NCBI GenBank assembly: GCA_963748985.1
Contig: CAVVKQ010000015.1
Coordinates: 1-64,000, forward strand
Direction of reading: 5' to 3'
DNA: 64,000 nucleotides
Source: RPQJ01 sp963748985
GTDB taxonomy: Bacteria > Pseudomonadota > Gammaproteobacteria > Steroidobacterales > Steroidobacteraceae
Shown here: positions 1-9,537 of the stretch, one piece after another
How the letters are laid out: every line of letters begins with the position of its first letter
Numbering within the stretch: the stretch's first letter is position 1
Made by a program: the position numbers and the translations under genes
Notes under the pieces: generated by a model
What the model was told of the DNA's origin: nothing
What the model saw: the letters and a program-made list of their open reading frames with translations, nothing else
Database searches by the model: none

Positions 1-50
1 CGATGTCGACCTGACTGTGACGGCCCGCGGGCGAGGGTCGCGGCGACTGG

Positions 51-740
51 CTATTTCGCCGGCAATGCCGCCGCTGCGGCCTGCACGCGTGCTGCGATGT
101 CGCTCACGACCTGTGCATTCGCGCGCTCGAACGCCACGACGACCGCACTCAACCGATTCTCTGACGCGGGCACGGCCGCTTCGCTGACGAAGCTCGTGAC
201 GCGCGCAGCTCGACGTGAATCGACCAGGCTCGCCTGCACCTGGACGTGGGCCACCGGTGCCGCACCGGAGGTCGCCGCGTCCGCGCCCGCCGTGACCACT
301 TCGAAACGTCGCAGCTCTACATCGAGCAGGAGTTCCGTCGGCACACGTGCTGGAGCTGTCATGACGCCGCCACCGAACTGAGCCGTGGCTGCCAGTGCGC
401 TGACGAGGTTCTGCTGCAGCATCAGCGGGGCCGGCTCGGCCCAGCGTGCCTCGGAGTAATAGTCGAAACGATTGCCCGCGGAGTGCACGGCGATGCGATC
501 CGTATCGATCGCTGCCGCAGCACGCGGACGAGCGACCGCGATGGCGAGCCCGGCGGTCGATGACGTAGCGCTCGCCGAGGGGGCCATCGTCGCGGCGACA
601 TCGAGACGGAAGGTATCCGGTGCCGCGACGTCGGATTTCAGCAGGCTTCCCGCGCACCCTCCCAGCAGCAGTGCCAGTGAAGAAGCGCATGCCAGCCACC
701 GGGCCGGCCGAATGTCAGCCCTGGCCATTGCAATCGTCAT
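51..740 (-). CDS. ABC-type transport auxiliary lipoprotein of an Mla-like locus
   Basis: 229 aa. The N-terminus is a lipoprotein signal with a hydrophobic run and a lipobox ending LLGGC (Cys near residue 29), so the protein should be membrane anchored and face the periplasm. The rest is a soluble domain of the size found in PqiC/DUF330-type auxiliary lipoproteins that accompany MCE transporters. It is the last gene of a four-gene minus-strand operon and its start overlaps the stop of the MCE gene, which implies translational coupling. An internal ATG at 728 (MARADIRP) is an alternative start. Role in lipid transport is inferred from the operon; no catalytic residues are expected. Confidence 0.85.
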   Translation of the reverse strand: MTIAMARADIRPARWLACASSLALLLGGCAGSLLKSDVAAPDTFRLDVAATMAPSASATSSTAGLAIAVARPRAAAAIDTDRIAVHSAGNRFDYYSEARWAEPAPLMLQQNLVSALAATAQFGGGVMTAPARVPTELLLDVELRRFEVVTAGADAATSGAAPVAHVQVQASLVDSRRAARVTSFVSEAAVPASENRLSAVVVAFERANAQVVSDIAARVQAAAAALPAK

Positions 741-1672
741 CGCGGAATCTCCACGCCGGCCGCCTTCGGCTCGAACAGAACACTCGACGGCCGCTCCCGC
801 AGCGTGCGTGCGAGCTCGCGCACTTCGTTGCTGGCACTGCGGGCGTCGATCACGAGTTGCTGCATTTCAGCGAGGCTGGCGCTGGCGGCCTTGCCGAGCC
901 CGCCTTCGTTCTGGTTCAGCAGGCGGTCGAGGCTATCGGCGGTGCGCGCCAGGTTCTCGGATGCGATGCGTGCGTTGGCAAGCGTTGCCTCGAGATCCGG
1001 CTGCACTTTGCCCAGCGTCTGGTTCAGGCGATTCGTGAGTTCGAGCGTCGAACTCGAAATTCCGCGCAGTTCGGTCGCCAGCGCGCGCGCATCGGCCATG
1101 GTCTCCGGCAGCGCCCCCGAAGCCTGTTCGATGTGCGCGAGCGTCTGCCCGATCGAGCGCACGTTCTCGTCCGACAACACGTGTTCGATGCGCGACAGCA
1201 CCTCCGTGGCCTGCCCGAGAATCTCCGGCAAGCGCTCGACGGACGCTTCAATGCTGCTCTTGCGCGACGGTATGACCGGGTATTGCGTTCCCCGCTGCAG
1301 TGCCTTCGTGCCGGCGGTATCCGGGTTCTGCTGCAGGTCGATGTAGAGCAGGCCGGTAAGACCCAACAGGCCGAGCTTCGCCAGCGTCCCGCCCGAAATG
1401 GGGGCACTGGAATCGATGTCGACGATGACCTTCACCTGGCCCGGATCGGCCTTGTCCACGCCGAGGTACGTCACGCGACCGACGTCCACGCCGAGGTAAC
1501 GCACCGGGCTGCCATTGGAGAGGCCGCTCACGGTGCCCTGGAAATAGATCTCATACGTCTGGTAATCGCGCTGGTCGCCGCGTCCCGAATACCACCAGAT
1601 GAACGCTACGGCCGCCGCCACGCAGGCAAGCGCAAACAAAGCGAGCGTGGCGTATTTCGCGTCACGCTCCAT
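737..1672 (-). CDS. MCE-family (MlaD-like) substrate-binding protein
   Basis: 311 aa from the ATG at 1672; a GTG at 1681 would add three residues (MKP) and overlap the ATPase gene further. One N-terminal membrane segment (about residues 8-28) is followed by a single MCE/MlaD domain (about 40-115, with the YLGVDVGRV signature). A long alpha-helical, probably coiled-coil tail follows (about 140-300). MCE proteins form hexameric lipid-conducting rings in the periplasm attached to an ABC permease. The long helical tail resembles MCE proteins of the PqiB/LetB or mycobacterial single-MCE sort more than short E. coli MlaD (about 183 aa). Order permease-ATPase-MCE-lipoprotein supports a phospholipid or hydrophobic-compound transporter. 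Confidence 0.9.
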   Translation of the reverse strand: MERDAKYATLALFALACVAAAVAFIWWYSGRGDQRDYQTYEIYFQGTVSGLSNGSPVRYLGVDVGRVTYLGVDKADPGQVKVIVDIDSSAPISGGTLAKLGLLGLTGLLYIDLQQNPDTAGTKALQRGTQYPVIPSRKSSIEASVERLPEILGQATEVLSRIEHVLSDENVRSIGQTLAHIEQASGALPETMADARALATELRGISSSTLELTNRLNQTLGKVQPDLEATLANARIASENLARTADSLDRLLNQNEGGLGKAASASLAEMQQLVIDARSASNEVRELARTLRERPSSVLFEPKAAGVEIPR

Positions 1673-2456
1673 GGGCTTCACCCGCGCCGTCCGGGGCGAT
1701 CAGTCGCGCGCGTGCGCCGTGAAAATATTCCCGGATCCACGGATGTTCGTTCCGGACGATGCCGGGCAGCGTATCCACGATGACTTTGCCGTCGACGAGC
1801 ACCGCGACACGATCACATGTCCGCGCAAGGGTGTCCAGATCGTGAGTCACCATCACCACCGTCAGGGCCAGCGTCCGGCGCAGGTAAAGGACCAGGTCGT
1901 CGAAGGCGGTGGCTGCGATTGGATCGAGACCCGCCGTGGGTTCATCCAGAAACAGCAGCGCCGGATCGAGCGCCAGCGCGCGCGCCAGTGCCGCGCGCTT
2001 GATCATGCCGCCCGACAGCTGCGCAGGAAACTTGGCGCCTGCATCGACCGGCAGGCCGACCATGCGCAGTCGCAGCTCGGCGAGGCTCTGCAGCGTGGCT
2101 TCCTCCAGCGCGAACAACTCGACCATCGGCAGGATCACGTTCTCGGTCACGGTGAGCGACGTGAACAGCGCCCCGTGCTGGAAGGTGACGCCGTAGCGCC
2201 GCTTCACTTCACGCAGCTCGCGTTCCGACATGCACGTGATGTCGTGCCCTTCGACCTCGACCACGCCGGAATCGGGCTTGCGCAACCCGAGCATGGTCTT
2301 CAGCAGCACGGACTTGCCGCTGCCGGAGCCGCCGACGATGCCGAACACCTCGCCCGCATGCACGTCGAACGATACGCCATCATGCACGGTCTGCTGGCCG
2401 AAGCGGTTGACCACGTCGCGCACCGAAATGATCACTGCAGGAGTGGCGGCAGCCAT
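1662..2456 (-). CDS. ABC transporter ATP-binding protein (MlaF-like)
   Basis: 264 aa. Walker A GGSGSGKS lies at about 42-49, the ABC signature LSGGMIKR near 147 and Walker B LLFLDEPTAGLDP near 168, followed by a conserved His (VMVTHD). These are all the residues needed for ATP hydrolysis. It energises the neighbouring MlaE-type permease at the inner membrane. Its ATG overlaps the permease stop codon (TGATG) and its stop overlaps the MCE gene start, so the locus is a tightly coupled operon. Length is normal for MlaF-type ATPases. Confidence 0.93.
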   Translation of the reverse strand: MAAATPAVIISVRDVVNRFGQQTVHDGVSFDVHAGEVFGIVGGSGSGKSVLLKTMLGLRKPDSGVVEVEGHDITCMSERELREVKRRYGVTFQHGALFTSLTVTENVILPMVELFALEEATLQSLAELRLRMVGLPVDAGAKFPAQLSGGMIKRAALARALALDPALLFLDEPTAGLDPIAATAFDDLVLYLRRTLALTVVMVTHDLDTLARTCDRVAVLVDGKVIVDTLPGIVRNEHPWIREYFHGARARLIAPDGAGEAHGA

Positions 2457-3571
2457 CAGAAATCGATCTCGAGGAAGAGAATGGCGAACAGGGCGTCCGC
2501 GAGGATCACCAGGAAGATCGACTGCACGACGGCCACCGTCGTCAGCCGACCGAGTTCACGCGACGACTCGCGTACCTGCAGGCCGCGCAACGTGCCCGTC
2601 AGGCCGATGAGCAAGCCGAAGACCGGTGCTTTCACGAGCCCGGCCCAGAAGGTCGTCGGCGCAATGGCTTCGTCGAGCCGCGCAAAGAACTGCGGCCACG
2701 GCAGGTCGATCAGGTAGCGCGTCAGCATCGCGCCGCCGAACAGCCCCATGAAGTCCGCGACGATGGTGAGCAGCGGCAACGCGATGACGAGGCCGAGGAT
2801 CCGCGGCAGCACCAGCACTTCGTATGGATCGATACCCATCGACTCGAGCGCGTCGACCTCGTCGTTGAGCTTCATCACGCCGAGTTCGGCCGCGTAGGCG
2901 CTGCCGGTGCGGCCCGCGACCATGATCGCCGTTAGCAGCACGCCGAATTCGCGCAGCACGCCGACAGCGACGATGTCGACCGTGAAGATCTCGCCGCCGT
3001 ACGGGCGCAACTGCTGCGCGCTGATGTAAGCCGAGATCACGCTGATCAGGAACGCGATCACTGCAACGACCGGAACGGCCTGGTAGCCGGTCTCATAAGC
3101 GTGCCGCACGACGGACGGAATGCGCAGGTGTCTCCAGGAACGCCAGGCCGAGCCCGCCGTGCTGATGAGCTTGCCGCCGTACGTCAGCGCTTCGTACCAG
3201 CTTTCGCCACGAACCTCGAGCGCGCGGCCGAGACGGACGAGACCGGCAGGCACGCGTGGATCTGGAGCGATGTCAGCCGTGCGCGCACTCGCGCCGTCAA
3301 GCAGTTCGTCAAGGTACGCAAAATGCGCAGGCAGCGAGCCGCCGACTGCGGGCGCCGTCGCCACATCGGCCATGGCCCGCTTCAGAATCCAGGCCGGTCC
3401 GATGTCGAACCGACCCGCGGCGGACAGGTCCACGCTGCGCGCCCCGGTCGCGGACCAATCCAGCAGGGCAGTCTCGAGCGTGCCGAGATCGGCAGCGCGG
3501 CAGTCGCCAACCAGCGACAGCCGTCCCTCGGCGGGATCCACGCGGGCCTGGAATGCGGGGGATTTCGGCAT
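2456..3571 (-). CDS. MlaE-type ABC permease with N-terminal STAS-like domain
   Basis: 371 aa from the ATG at 3571 (MPKSPAF). The reading frame stays open far upstream, but that extension has no membrane or domain character and runs antisense to the antiporter gene, so it is rejected. Residues 1-100 look like a STAS-type domain. Residues about 125-370 are the MlaE permease, with several membrane helices and the conserved ELGVMKLNDEVDALESMGI loop region. The fused STAS domain is common in MlaE homologues outside the enteric MlaFEDB type, where MlaB supplies it as a separate protein. It is the first gene of the four-gene operon and is divergent from the antiporter gene across about 108 bp. Confidence 0.92.
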   Translation of the reverse strand: MPKSPAFQARVDPAEGRLSLVGDCRAADLGTLETALLDWSATGARSVDLSAAGRFDIGPAWILKRAMADVATAPAVGGSLPAHFAYLDELLDGASARTADIAPDPRVPAGLVRLGRALEVRGESWYEALTYGGKLISTAGSAWRSWRHLRIPSVVRHAYETGYQAVPVVAVIAFLISVISAYISAQQLRPYGGEIFTVDIVAVGVLREFGVLLTAIMVAGRTGSAYAAELGVMKLNDEVDALESMGIDPYEVLVLPRILGLVIALPLLTIVADFMGLFGGAMLTRYLIDLPWPQFFARLDEAIAPTTFWAGLVKAPVFGLLIGLTGTLRGLQVRESSRELGRLTTVAVVQSIFLVILADALFAILFLEIDF

Positions 3572-3679
3572 GATGGCGGCTGGCCGGTCGCGTGGCCGGT
3601 CAGGGCTGCTGGTGGATCTCCACGGGCGGGAATGCCTCGTTGGAATGCTAGCATCGGTGCATCCGCCGCGTGAGACCCG

Positions 3680-5668
3680 ATGGCGCACGACTTTCTCAGC
3701 CAGATCCTGATCCTGCTCGCGGGCTCGCTGCTCGTGCTGAGCCTGGTGCGCCGCTTCAAGCTGCCGCCGATCCTCGGCTACCTGCTGGTCGGCATGGTGC
3801 TCGGCCCGCATGCGCTCGGCCTCGTACCGAGTGTCACGTCCGTGCAGGTGCTCGCTGAAATCGGCGTCGTGTTCCTGGTGTTCACGCTGGGACTGGAATT
3901 TTCGCTCGGCCGCATGGTCGCGATGAAATCCGAGGTGCTCGGCATCGGTGGCCTGCAGGTGCTGCTGTGCGGCATGGCTTTCGGCGGCATGGCGTTTGCC
4001 GTCGGCGTCCACGCCGGCGCGGCCATCGTGATCGGCGGCGCGCTCGCGATGTCGTCCACCGCAATCGTGTTGCGGCAACTCGGCGACCAGATGGAACTCA
4101 ACCGCACGCACGCGCGGCTCGCCCTCGGCATCCTGCTGTTCCAGGACCTCGCCTTCGCGCCACTGCTGGCGCTGGCCACCGCGCTCAGCGTGACCGGCGA
4201 TGTTCCCGGACCCCTGTGGCTGCTCAGCATGGCCGGACGTGGCCTGGTCGCTCTGGTCGTCGTGCTCGTCGTGGGACGGTGGCTGCTGCGTCCGCTCTTC
4301 CGCGAGATTGCGCATCACCGCAGCACCGAAGTGTTCACGCTGACGGTCCTGTTCGTGTCATTGCTCGCGGCCTGGGCCACGGAGCGGATGGGACTGTCGA
4401 TGGCGCTCGGCGGATTCCTGGCCGGCATGTTGCTCGCCGAGACCGAGTTCAAGCACCAGACCGAGGCCGTGATCAAGCCGTTCCAGGACATCCTGCTCGG
4501 CCTGTTTTTCGTTTCCGTCGGCATGCTGCTCGACCTGCGCCTCCTGCTCACGCAGCTGCCGCTGGTGCTGCTGCTCATCGCCGTGCTGCTGCTCGTCAAG
4601 GCGACGATCGTCGCGCTGGTCGTGCGTCGGTTCGTGCCGAACAACCGGAAGGCGCTGCGCACCGCCATCGCAGTGAGCATGGGTGGCGAGTTCGGGTTCG
4701 CGCTGCTCACGCTGCTGTTGCGCGGCGACGCGGTCGATCACCGCATCGTGCAGGCGCTGCTGACAGCCGTCGCGCTGAGCATGCTGCTGGGGCCGCTGCT
4801 CGTGCGCTACAACGGCCGCATCGCCGACAGGATCCTGCGCCGCCCGCCGGCCCAGCCTTCCGATCTCGCGCTCGAAACCGTGGCGACACGGGATATTGCA
4901 CGACGCGAGCACGTGATGATCTGCGGCTTTGGCCGCGTCGGGCAGAACCTCGCGCGCGTGCTGGAACGGCGCGGCTTCGAGTTCATCGCGCTCGATTTCG
5001 ATCCATTCCGCGTGCGCGACGCACGCATGGCGGGCGAACCCGTGGTGTACGGCGATGCCACACACCCGGAAGTGCTGCGCGCCCTCGGTCTCGAGCATGC
5101 CTCCGTCGTGGTGATCTCGTTTGACGAGCCCGCGACGGCACTGCGCATCGTACGAGCCGTGCGTCGGCTGCGAACGGACGTGCCCGTGCTGGTGCGCACC
5201 GAGGATGACAAATTCCTCGAACCACTGCAGGCGGCCGGTGCGACCGAGGTTGTGCCAGGCATCTTCGAGACGAGCCTGGCCCTCGTGTCGCACGTGCTGT
5301 TGTTTCTGCGGGTGCCGCCAGCAGAAGTGCTGGAGACGACCGAGGAGATCCGACACGAGCGCTACGCGATCCTGCGCAGTTTCTTCCGTCGGCGCGAAGA
5401 CCGCGCGCCGCTGGATTCCGAGGACGATCGGCAGGACCGGCAGCAGCTCTACACGGTGGTTCTGCCGCCGGGCGCGCGTGGAGTGGGCCAGACCATTCGC
5501 GACCTTGGACTGGAACGCGGTCGTGTCACGGTGAGCGCGATCCGGCGCGAAGGGATCACCGGCCGCGACCCCGACCCCGAGACCCGGCTCAAGGTCGGGG
5601 ACGTGCTGGTGCTGTGGGGACGCCCCGAGGATTTACAGCACGCGGAAAGCCAGCTGCTGATGGGATAG
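3680..5668 (+). CDS. Monovalent cation:proton antiporter, CPA2 family (KefB/KefC-like)
   Basis: 662 aa. Residues 1-385 contain about twelve hydrophobic helices of the Na+/H+ exchanger fold (for example LLFQDLAFAPLL). At about 410 an RCK/TrkA-N domain starts with the dinucleotide-binding motif GFGRVGQN and continues with GDATHPEVLRALGL. A TrkA-C domain fills the C-terminus (about 575-660). This is the architecture of glutathione-gated K+/H+ antiporters and of plain CPA2 exchangers. The gene for a KefF/KefG-type ancillary quinone reductase is not adjacent, so glutathione gating is uncertain. It acts in the inner membrane in K+ and pH homeostasis. Confidence 0.92.
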   Translation: MAHDFLSQILILLAGSLLVLSLVRRFKLPPILGYLLVGMVLGPHALGLVPSVTSVQVLAEIGVVFLVFTLGLEFSLGRMVAMKSEVLGIGGLQVLLCGMAFGGMAFAVGVHAGAAIVIGGALAMSSTAIVLRQLGDQMELNRTHARLALGILLFQDLAFAPLLALATALSVTGDVPGPLWLLSMAGRGLVALVVVLVVGRWLLRPLFREIAHHRSTEVFTLTVLFVSLLAAWATERMGLSMALGGFLAGMLLAETEFKHQTEAVIKPFQDILLGLFFVSVGMLLDLRLLLTQLPLVLLLIAVLLLVKATIVALVVRRFVPNNRKALRTAIAVSMGGEFGFALLTLLLRGDAVDHRIVQALLTAVALSMLLGPLLVRYNGRIADRILRRPPAQPSDLALETVATRDIARREHVMICGFGRVGQNLARVLERRGFEFIALDFDPFRVRDARMAGEPVVYGDATHPEVLRALGLEHASVVVISFDEPATALRIVRAVRRLRTDVPVLVRTEDDKFLEPLQAAGATEVVPGIFETSLALVSHVLLFLRVPPAEVLETTEEIRHERYAILRSFFRRREDRAPLDSEDDRQDRQQLYTVVLPPGARGVGQTIRDLGLERGRVTVSAIRREGITGRDPDPETRLKVGDVLVLWGRPEDLQHAESQLLMG

Positions 5669-5680
5669 GGCGAGGGCTGG

Positions 5681-6164
5681 CTAGCAGTCCGCCTGCAGGT
5701 GCGCTTCGATCAGCCAGAGGCTCTTGTCGGAGCCGCGCGAAATACCCGTGAACAGGTCGCTGGTGTCGGCATCGCCAGCCTTGCCGGTCTCGTCGATGGC
5801 CTTGCGCACGCTCTTGCCGAAACGGGCGAGCGCGCCCGCAAGCGCTTCCAGGTGGGCGCGGCCTGCAGTCAAGTCGAGCGGGTACACGGGCAGCTTCGAC
5901 CGACCGGCGACGGCCTGAATCGTGCCTTCGGCGGATCCTGCCCAGTGCGGTGATGCGTTCGGCCATGTCATCGACGTGGGCGCCGAGATCACCGGAAATC
6001 TTGTCGAACAACTCGTGCAAGGCGATGAAGTTCGGTCCCTTCACGTTCCAGTGCGCCTGCTTGGCCTGCAACTGCAGGTCGATCGCGTCCGCCAGGCGGG
6101 CGTTCAGAACCTCGACCACCTTGGTGCGGGTCTTGGTGGAAAGGTCATTACGGGTCGGGTGCAT
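5681..6164 (-). pseudogene. dps: Dps family DNA-binding ferritin-like protein, frameshifted
   Basis: The start at 6164 (MHPTRNDLS) is preceded by a good AAGGAG site. The first frame reads through the Dps ferroxidase region (QAHWNVKGP, then ALHELFDKISGDLGAHVDD) up to ERITALG. The conserved continuation (GSAEGTIQAVAG to the C-terminus SLWLIEAHLQ) lies in a second frame. Removing one base, for example T5939, rejoins ALG-GSAEGT exactly as in Dps consensus, giving about 160 aa. Dps proteins oxidise and store iron and coat DNA under starvation or oxidative stress. Because only one base is extra and both halves are well conserved, a sequencing insertion is as likely as a real mutation. Confidence 0.85.
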
Positions 6165-6310
6165 GGCAACTCCTTGGACGGCGGCAATCCGCGGTACGAA
6201 ACGGTTCGGACGCTCGTGATTGTCGGGCCCCCGGCGAGCGGAACCAACAGGACCTGACGATGCCAATGATTGGCTTCGTCGATCGATACAATTACACAGT
6301 TGTCCATGTA

Positions 6311-6325
6311 TTGACACTGTGTCAA
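6311..6325. promoter_or_regulatory. Inverted-repeat operator upstream of the first TetR/RND operon
   Basis: TTGACACTGTGTCAA is a perfect inverted repeat around one central base. Its left half doubles as a TTGACA -35-like hexamer. It lies 12 bp before the TetR start at 6338, between that gene and dps, where an autoregulated TetR repressor would bind. Function is inferred from symmetry and position. Confidence 0.55.
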
Positions 6326-6337
6326 TAACCTTGCACG

Positions 6338-6994
6338 ATGCCAACCATGTCGTACCTCACTGCACGCCGCCAGGAAGAAAGGGATCGCCGTCGCGCCGAA
6401 ATCGTCGATGCCGCCGAGGCCCTGTATGCCGAGACGGGCTGGGATGCCATCACGATGGACCAGGTGGCGCGCCGGGCTCGCCTGAGCCGCGCCCTGCTCT
6501 ACGTTTACTTCAAGGACAAGAGCGACCTGCACATGGCGCTGGTCGAGCGCTCGCTCGAGGCGCTGCACGATCGCTTCGTCGCGGCCCGGGCGGGCAGGCC
6601 GAACGGCATTGCGGAGGTCGAAGCCATCGGTCGCGCCTACCTCGCCTTCTCCGTGGAGACGCCGCATTACTTCGACGCGTGCGCGCGCTATCAGGCGCAC
6701 CCGATGGGCGAACACGCGGCGGACGGCACGCCATGCAACGAAGCAGCCTGTGAAATCGCCGGCCATAGCGTCCATGAAGTCATCGTCGAATCGCTGCTGC
6801 GCGGCATGGCCGATGGCTCGATCCGCGCGGACATCGGCGATCCATTCGTCACCGCGCTGACGCTGTGGGCGTTCACGCACGGCATGATCCAGATCGCATC
6901 GACCAAGGGCGGCCAGATCGAACACGAAGGCACGTCCGTGCAGTCGTTCATCGAGCATGGCCTCGACCTTGCGCTGCGGGCGCTGAAGCCATGA
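6338..6994 (+). CDS. TetR/AcrR family transcriptional regulator of the first RND operon
   Basis: 218 aa. The N-terminal helix-turn-helix (about residues 12-60) carries the family pattern IVDAAEALYAETGWDAITMD and LLYVYFKDKSDL. The C-terminal ligand domain is unspecific in sequence. An ATG at 6347 (MSYLTARR) is a possible alternative start. The stop overlaps the start of the TolC-type gene (ATGA), so regulator and efflux genes are one transcription unit. An inverted repeat lies just upstream. The expected role is a repressor released by a pump substrate; the ligand is not predictable. Confidence 0.9.
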   Translation: MPTMSYLTARRQEERDRRRAEIVDAAEALYAETGWDAITMDQVARRARLSRALLYVYFKDKSDLHMALVERSLEALHDRFVAARAGRPNGIAEVEAIGRAYLAFSVETPHYFDACARYQAHPMGEHAADGTPCNEAACEIAGHSVHEVIVESLLRGMADGSIRADIGDPFVTALTLWAFTHGMIQIASTKGGQIEHEGTSVQSFIEHGLDLALRALKP

Positions 6995-8466
6995 AGCACG
7001 GGCCCGCGTTGATCCTGTTCCTGCTCGTCGTCGGCATCGTGCCGCTGGCTCAGGCGGCGTCGCCACCGCCTGTCACCCACGCAGCGCAGCCGCTCGTCAC
7101 CATGGAAGACGGCCTGCGCCAGGTCATCGACGAAGCGCTCACCGCCAACCTCGAACTGCGCGCTTCCGGCGCGACCGTGCAGCAGCGGCTCGCGGCGCTC
7201 GACCAGGCACGCGCGCGCTACCTCCCGGTGATCGACTTCGCTGCGCGCTACTCGGTGGCTGACGGCGGTCGCACCATCGAGTTCCCGGTCGGCGACCTGC
7301 TCAATCCGGTGTACGAGACGCTGGACCAGATGCTGCTGGCGCAGGGTCAGGCAGCGCAGTTTCCCCGTGTCCAGAACGAGTCGATCGCGTTCCTGCGCGA
7401 CCAGGAGCAGGAAACGAAGCTGCTGCTCGAGCAGCCGATCTACGAGCCGCGCATCGGGCCGGCCGTCGACGCGACGCGGGCCGACGCCGCACGTGCCGAA
7501 GCGGACCTCGCCGCGCTGCGGTCACAGGTCATCCGCGACGTCAAGCAGGCGTACTACCGCTGGATTGCGGCACAGCAGGCCGTGACGGTGCTCGACGCAA
7601 CTCTCGAAGCCACGCGCGAGAACCTCAAGGCCAACACCAGCCTGTATCGCAACGGCAAGGTCACGCGCGACCTCGTCTACCGCGCCGAAGCCGACGTGCT
7701 CGAAGTGGAGCAGGAACGCCTGGCAACGGCCAGCCGCGTGCGCATCGCGCAGAGTTACGTGAACCTGCTGCGGAATGCACCACTCACGCAGTCACTGCCG
7801 AACGCGGCGCTCGACGCCGAGACTATCGAACGGTTCCGCGCGCGGTTGCTGGCCGTGCTTGCGGGACGGCAAGTGGACACTCCGCAGCTGCAGGACCTCG
7901 CGAGCCAGCGCCGGGAGGAACTCAAGAGCCTCGATGCAGCCATCGCTGTCGGTGAAGCACGGCAGGACCTGGCGCGCGCGGCGTTCAAGCCGTCGCTGGC
8001 TTTTGGTGCCGAGGCGGGCATCCAGGGCACGGACTATGGTTTCGCGGACGAAGACCGCTACGTGCTCGCGTCACTGGTACTGCGCTTCAACGCGTTCCGC
8101 GGCGGCGCCGACCAGGCCGCCCTGCGCGAAGCCCGCGCTCTCACCGATCAGTTACGTGCGACTCGCGAACTCGCCGGCCAGCGCGTGCGCCTCGAAGTGC
8201 AACAGGCGCTCGAGAACTTCGAGGTGGCCGAGGCCTCGCTCGACACCGCCGCCAAGCGCGCTGAAGCGGCCAATGGCGCATTTGCGATCACCAGCCGCAA
8301 GCGTGACCTCGGCCAGATCAACCAGGCCGAGTTCATCGACGCGCGGCGCGCGCAGACCGATGCCCAGCTGAACGTTACGCGGGTGCGGGCCGAATACCTG
8401 GCCCGGCTTGCGGAACTCGAATTCTCCATCGGCGACGCGCGCCGCCTGGACCAGGAGCGAATGTGA
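6991..8466 (+). CDS. TolC-family outer-membrane efflux protein
   Basis: 491 aa starting at MKHGPALI, coupled by ATGA to the regulator. A Sec signal peptide (hydrophobic run ending at about LAQA) is followed by two long alpha-helical outer-membrane-efflux-protein repeats typical of TolC. The frame is open upstream to 6865, but that part overlaps the TetR gene and has no signal-like start. There is no lipobox, unlike the outer-membrane component of the second RND operon. It forms the trimeric exit duct for the adaptor and pump encoded next. Confidence 0.88.
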   Translation: MKHGPALILFLLVVGIVPLAQAASPPPVTHAAQPLVTMEDGLRQVIDEALTANLELRASGATVQQRLAALDQARARYLPVIDFAARYSVADGGRTIEFPVGDLLNPVYETLDQMLLAQGQAAQFPRVQNESIAFLRDQEQETKLLLEQPIYEPRIGPAVDATRADAARAEADLAALRSQVIRDVKQAYYRWIAAQQAVTVLDATLEATRENLKANTSLYRNGKVTRDLVYRAEADVLEVEQERLATASRVRIAQSYVNLLRNAPLTQSLPNAALDAETIERFRARLLAVLAGRQVDTPQLQDLASQRREELKSLDAAIAVGEARQDLARAAFKPSLAFGAEAGIQGTDYGFADEDRYVLASLVLRFNAFRGGADQAALREARALTDQLRATRELAGQRVRLEVQQALENFEVAEASLDTAAKRAEAANGAFAITSRKRDLGQINQAEFIDARRAQTDAQLNVTRVRAEYLARLAELEFSIGDARRLDQERM

Positions 8467-9534
8467 AAATGCCAACGTTGCAGGCGCTCTCCGTCGTGGC
8501 CGTGGCGGCCCTGCTTGGCGCCTGCGGCGCCGAAAAGAAGGACGACACTGCTGACGCGCAGCCCGCGGCGGTGCGTGCGGTCCCCGTGGCCAGCGTTGCG
8601 GTGACTGCGCAGACACGCGCGGTGGGTGTGCTCGCACCTCGCGACGAAATCCGCCTTGCCTTCAAGGTCGGCGGCGTCGTCGATTCAGTGCACGTCGAGG
8701 CGGGTGACATAGTACGCAAGGGCCAGGTGCTCGCCGAGCTGAAGCGCGCCGAAGTGGATGCCACGGTCTCGCAGGCGTCCGAAGGCGTCGAGAAGGCTCG
8801 CCGGGACCTGCAACGCGCCAGGCAGTTGCGCCTCGACGAAGTCGCGACGGAAGAACAGGTGCAGGACCTGACCACCGCGTACAACCTCGCGCGCTCCAAC
8901 CTCGACGCCGTGCGCTTCAACGCGAGCTTTGCACGCATCGAGGCGCCGGTGGACGGCATCGTGTTCGAACGCATGATCGAGGGCGGCGAACAGGTGCAAC
9001 CCGGCCAGCCGGTGGTCGTGGTGGGCTCGACGGATGCGGGCTGGGTCGTGCGCGTCGGACTCGCCGACCGCGACGTCGTGCGCATGGAATCGGGTGCGGT
9101 CGCACAGGTGACGTTCGATGCATTCCCGGGCCGTGCTTTCGAGGGCACGGTGACGCGCATTGGCGCGGCTGCGAACCGCGTCACGGGCACGTTCGAGGTG
9201 GAAGTCGAAGTGCAGCCGCACGGCGCCCGCTTCGCGCGCGGACTGGTGGCCAAAGTCGCGTTGCCGCTCGCGCCATTGCCCGGCGTCGCCTCGAGCGCGA
9301 CAGTCGTGCCGGTCACGGCACTCGTGGAAGCCGACGGCCAGCATGCGACTGTGTACGTGCTCGATCGCGGAGAAGAACGTCGCGCGACGCAAGGAGGTCA
9401 CGCTCGGCCCCCTGCTCGGCGAGCAGGTGATCGTGACCGCGGGCCTCATCACGGGCGAGCCCGTGATCACGGACGGCGCGGCGTGGCTCACGGACGGTCG
9501 CGGCGTCCGCGTCGTCACCGACGACCAGGGTTGA
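8463..9534 (+). pseudogene. RND efflux periplasmic adaptor (MFP) lipoprotein, frameshifted near the C-terminus
   Basis: Begins at GTG 8463 or ATG 8469, overlapping the TolC-type stop. The signal ends in a lipobox LLGAC. Barrel-sandwich (FKVGGVVDSVHVEAGDIV), helical hairpin and beta-barrel parts follow to about residue 300. Near 9370-9395 the frame breaks. The missing end (ARRKEVTLGPLLGEQVIVTA through VVTDDQG) is in the next frame and stops at 9534, three bases before the pump gene. One inserted base restores a normal adaptor of about 357 aa. The adaptor would link the inner-membrane pump to the TolC duct. As in the other broken genes here, a sequence error is plausible. Confidence 0.85.
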
Positions 9535-9537
9535 GCC

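Noticed and set aside
3572..4318. Upstream extension of the MlaE permease frame to a 620-aa protein
   Set aside because: The added sequence is Gln/His/Arg-rich, has no domain character and is antisense to the conserved antiporter gene; the ATG at 3571 gives the normal STAS-MlaE length.
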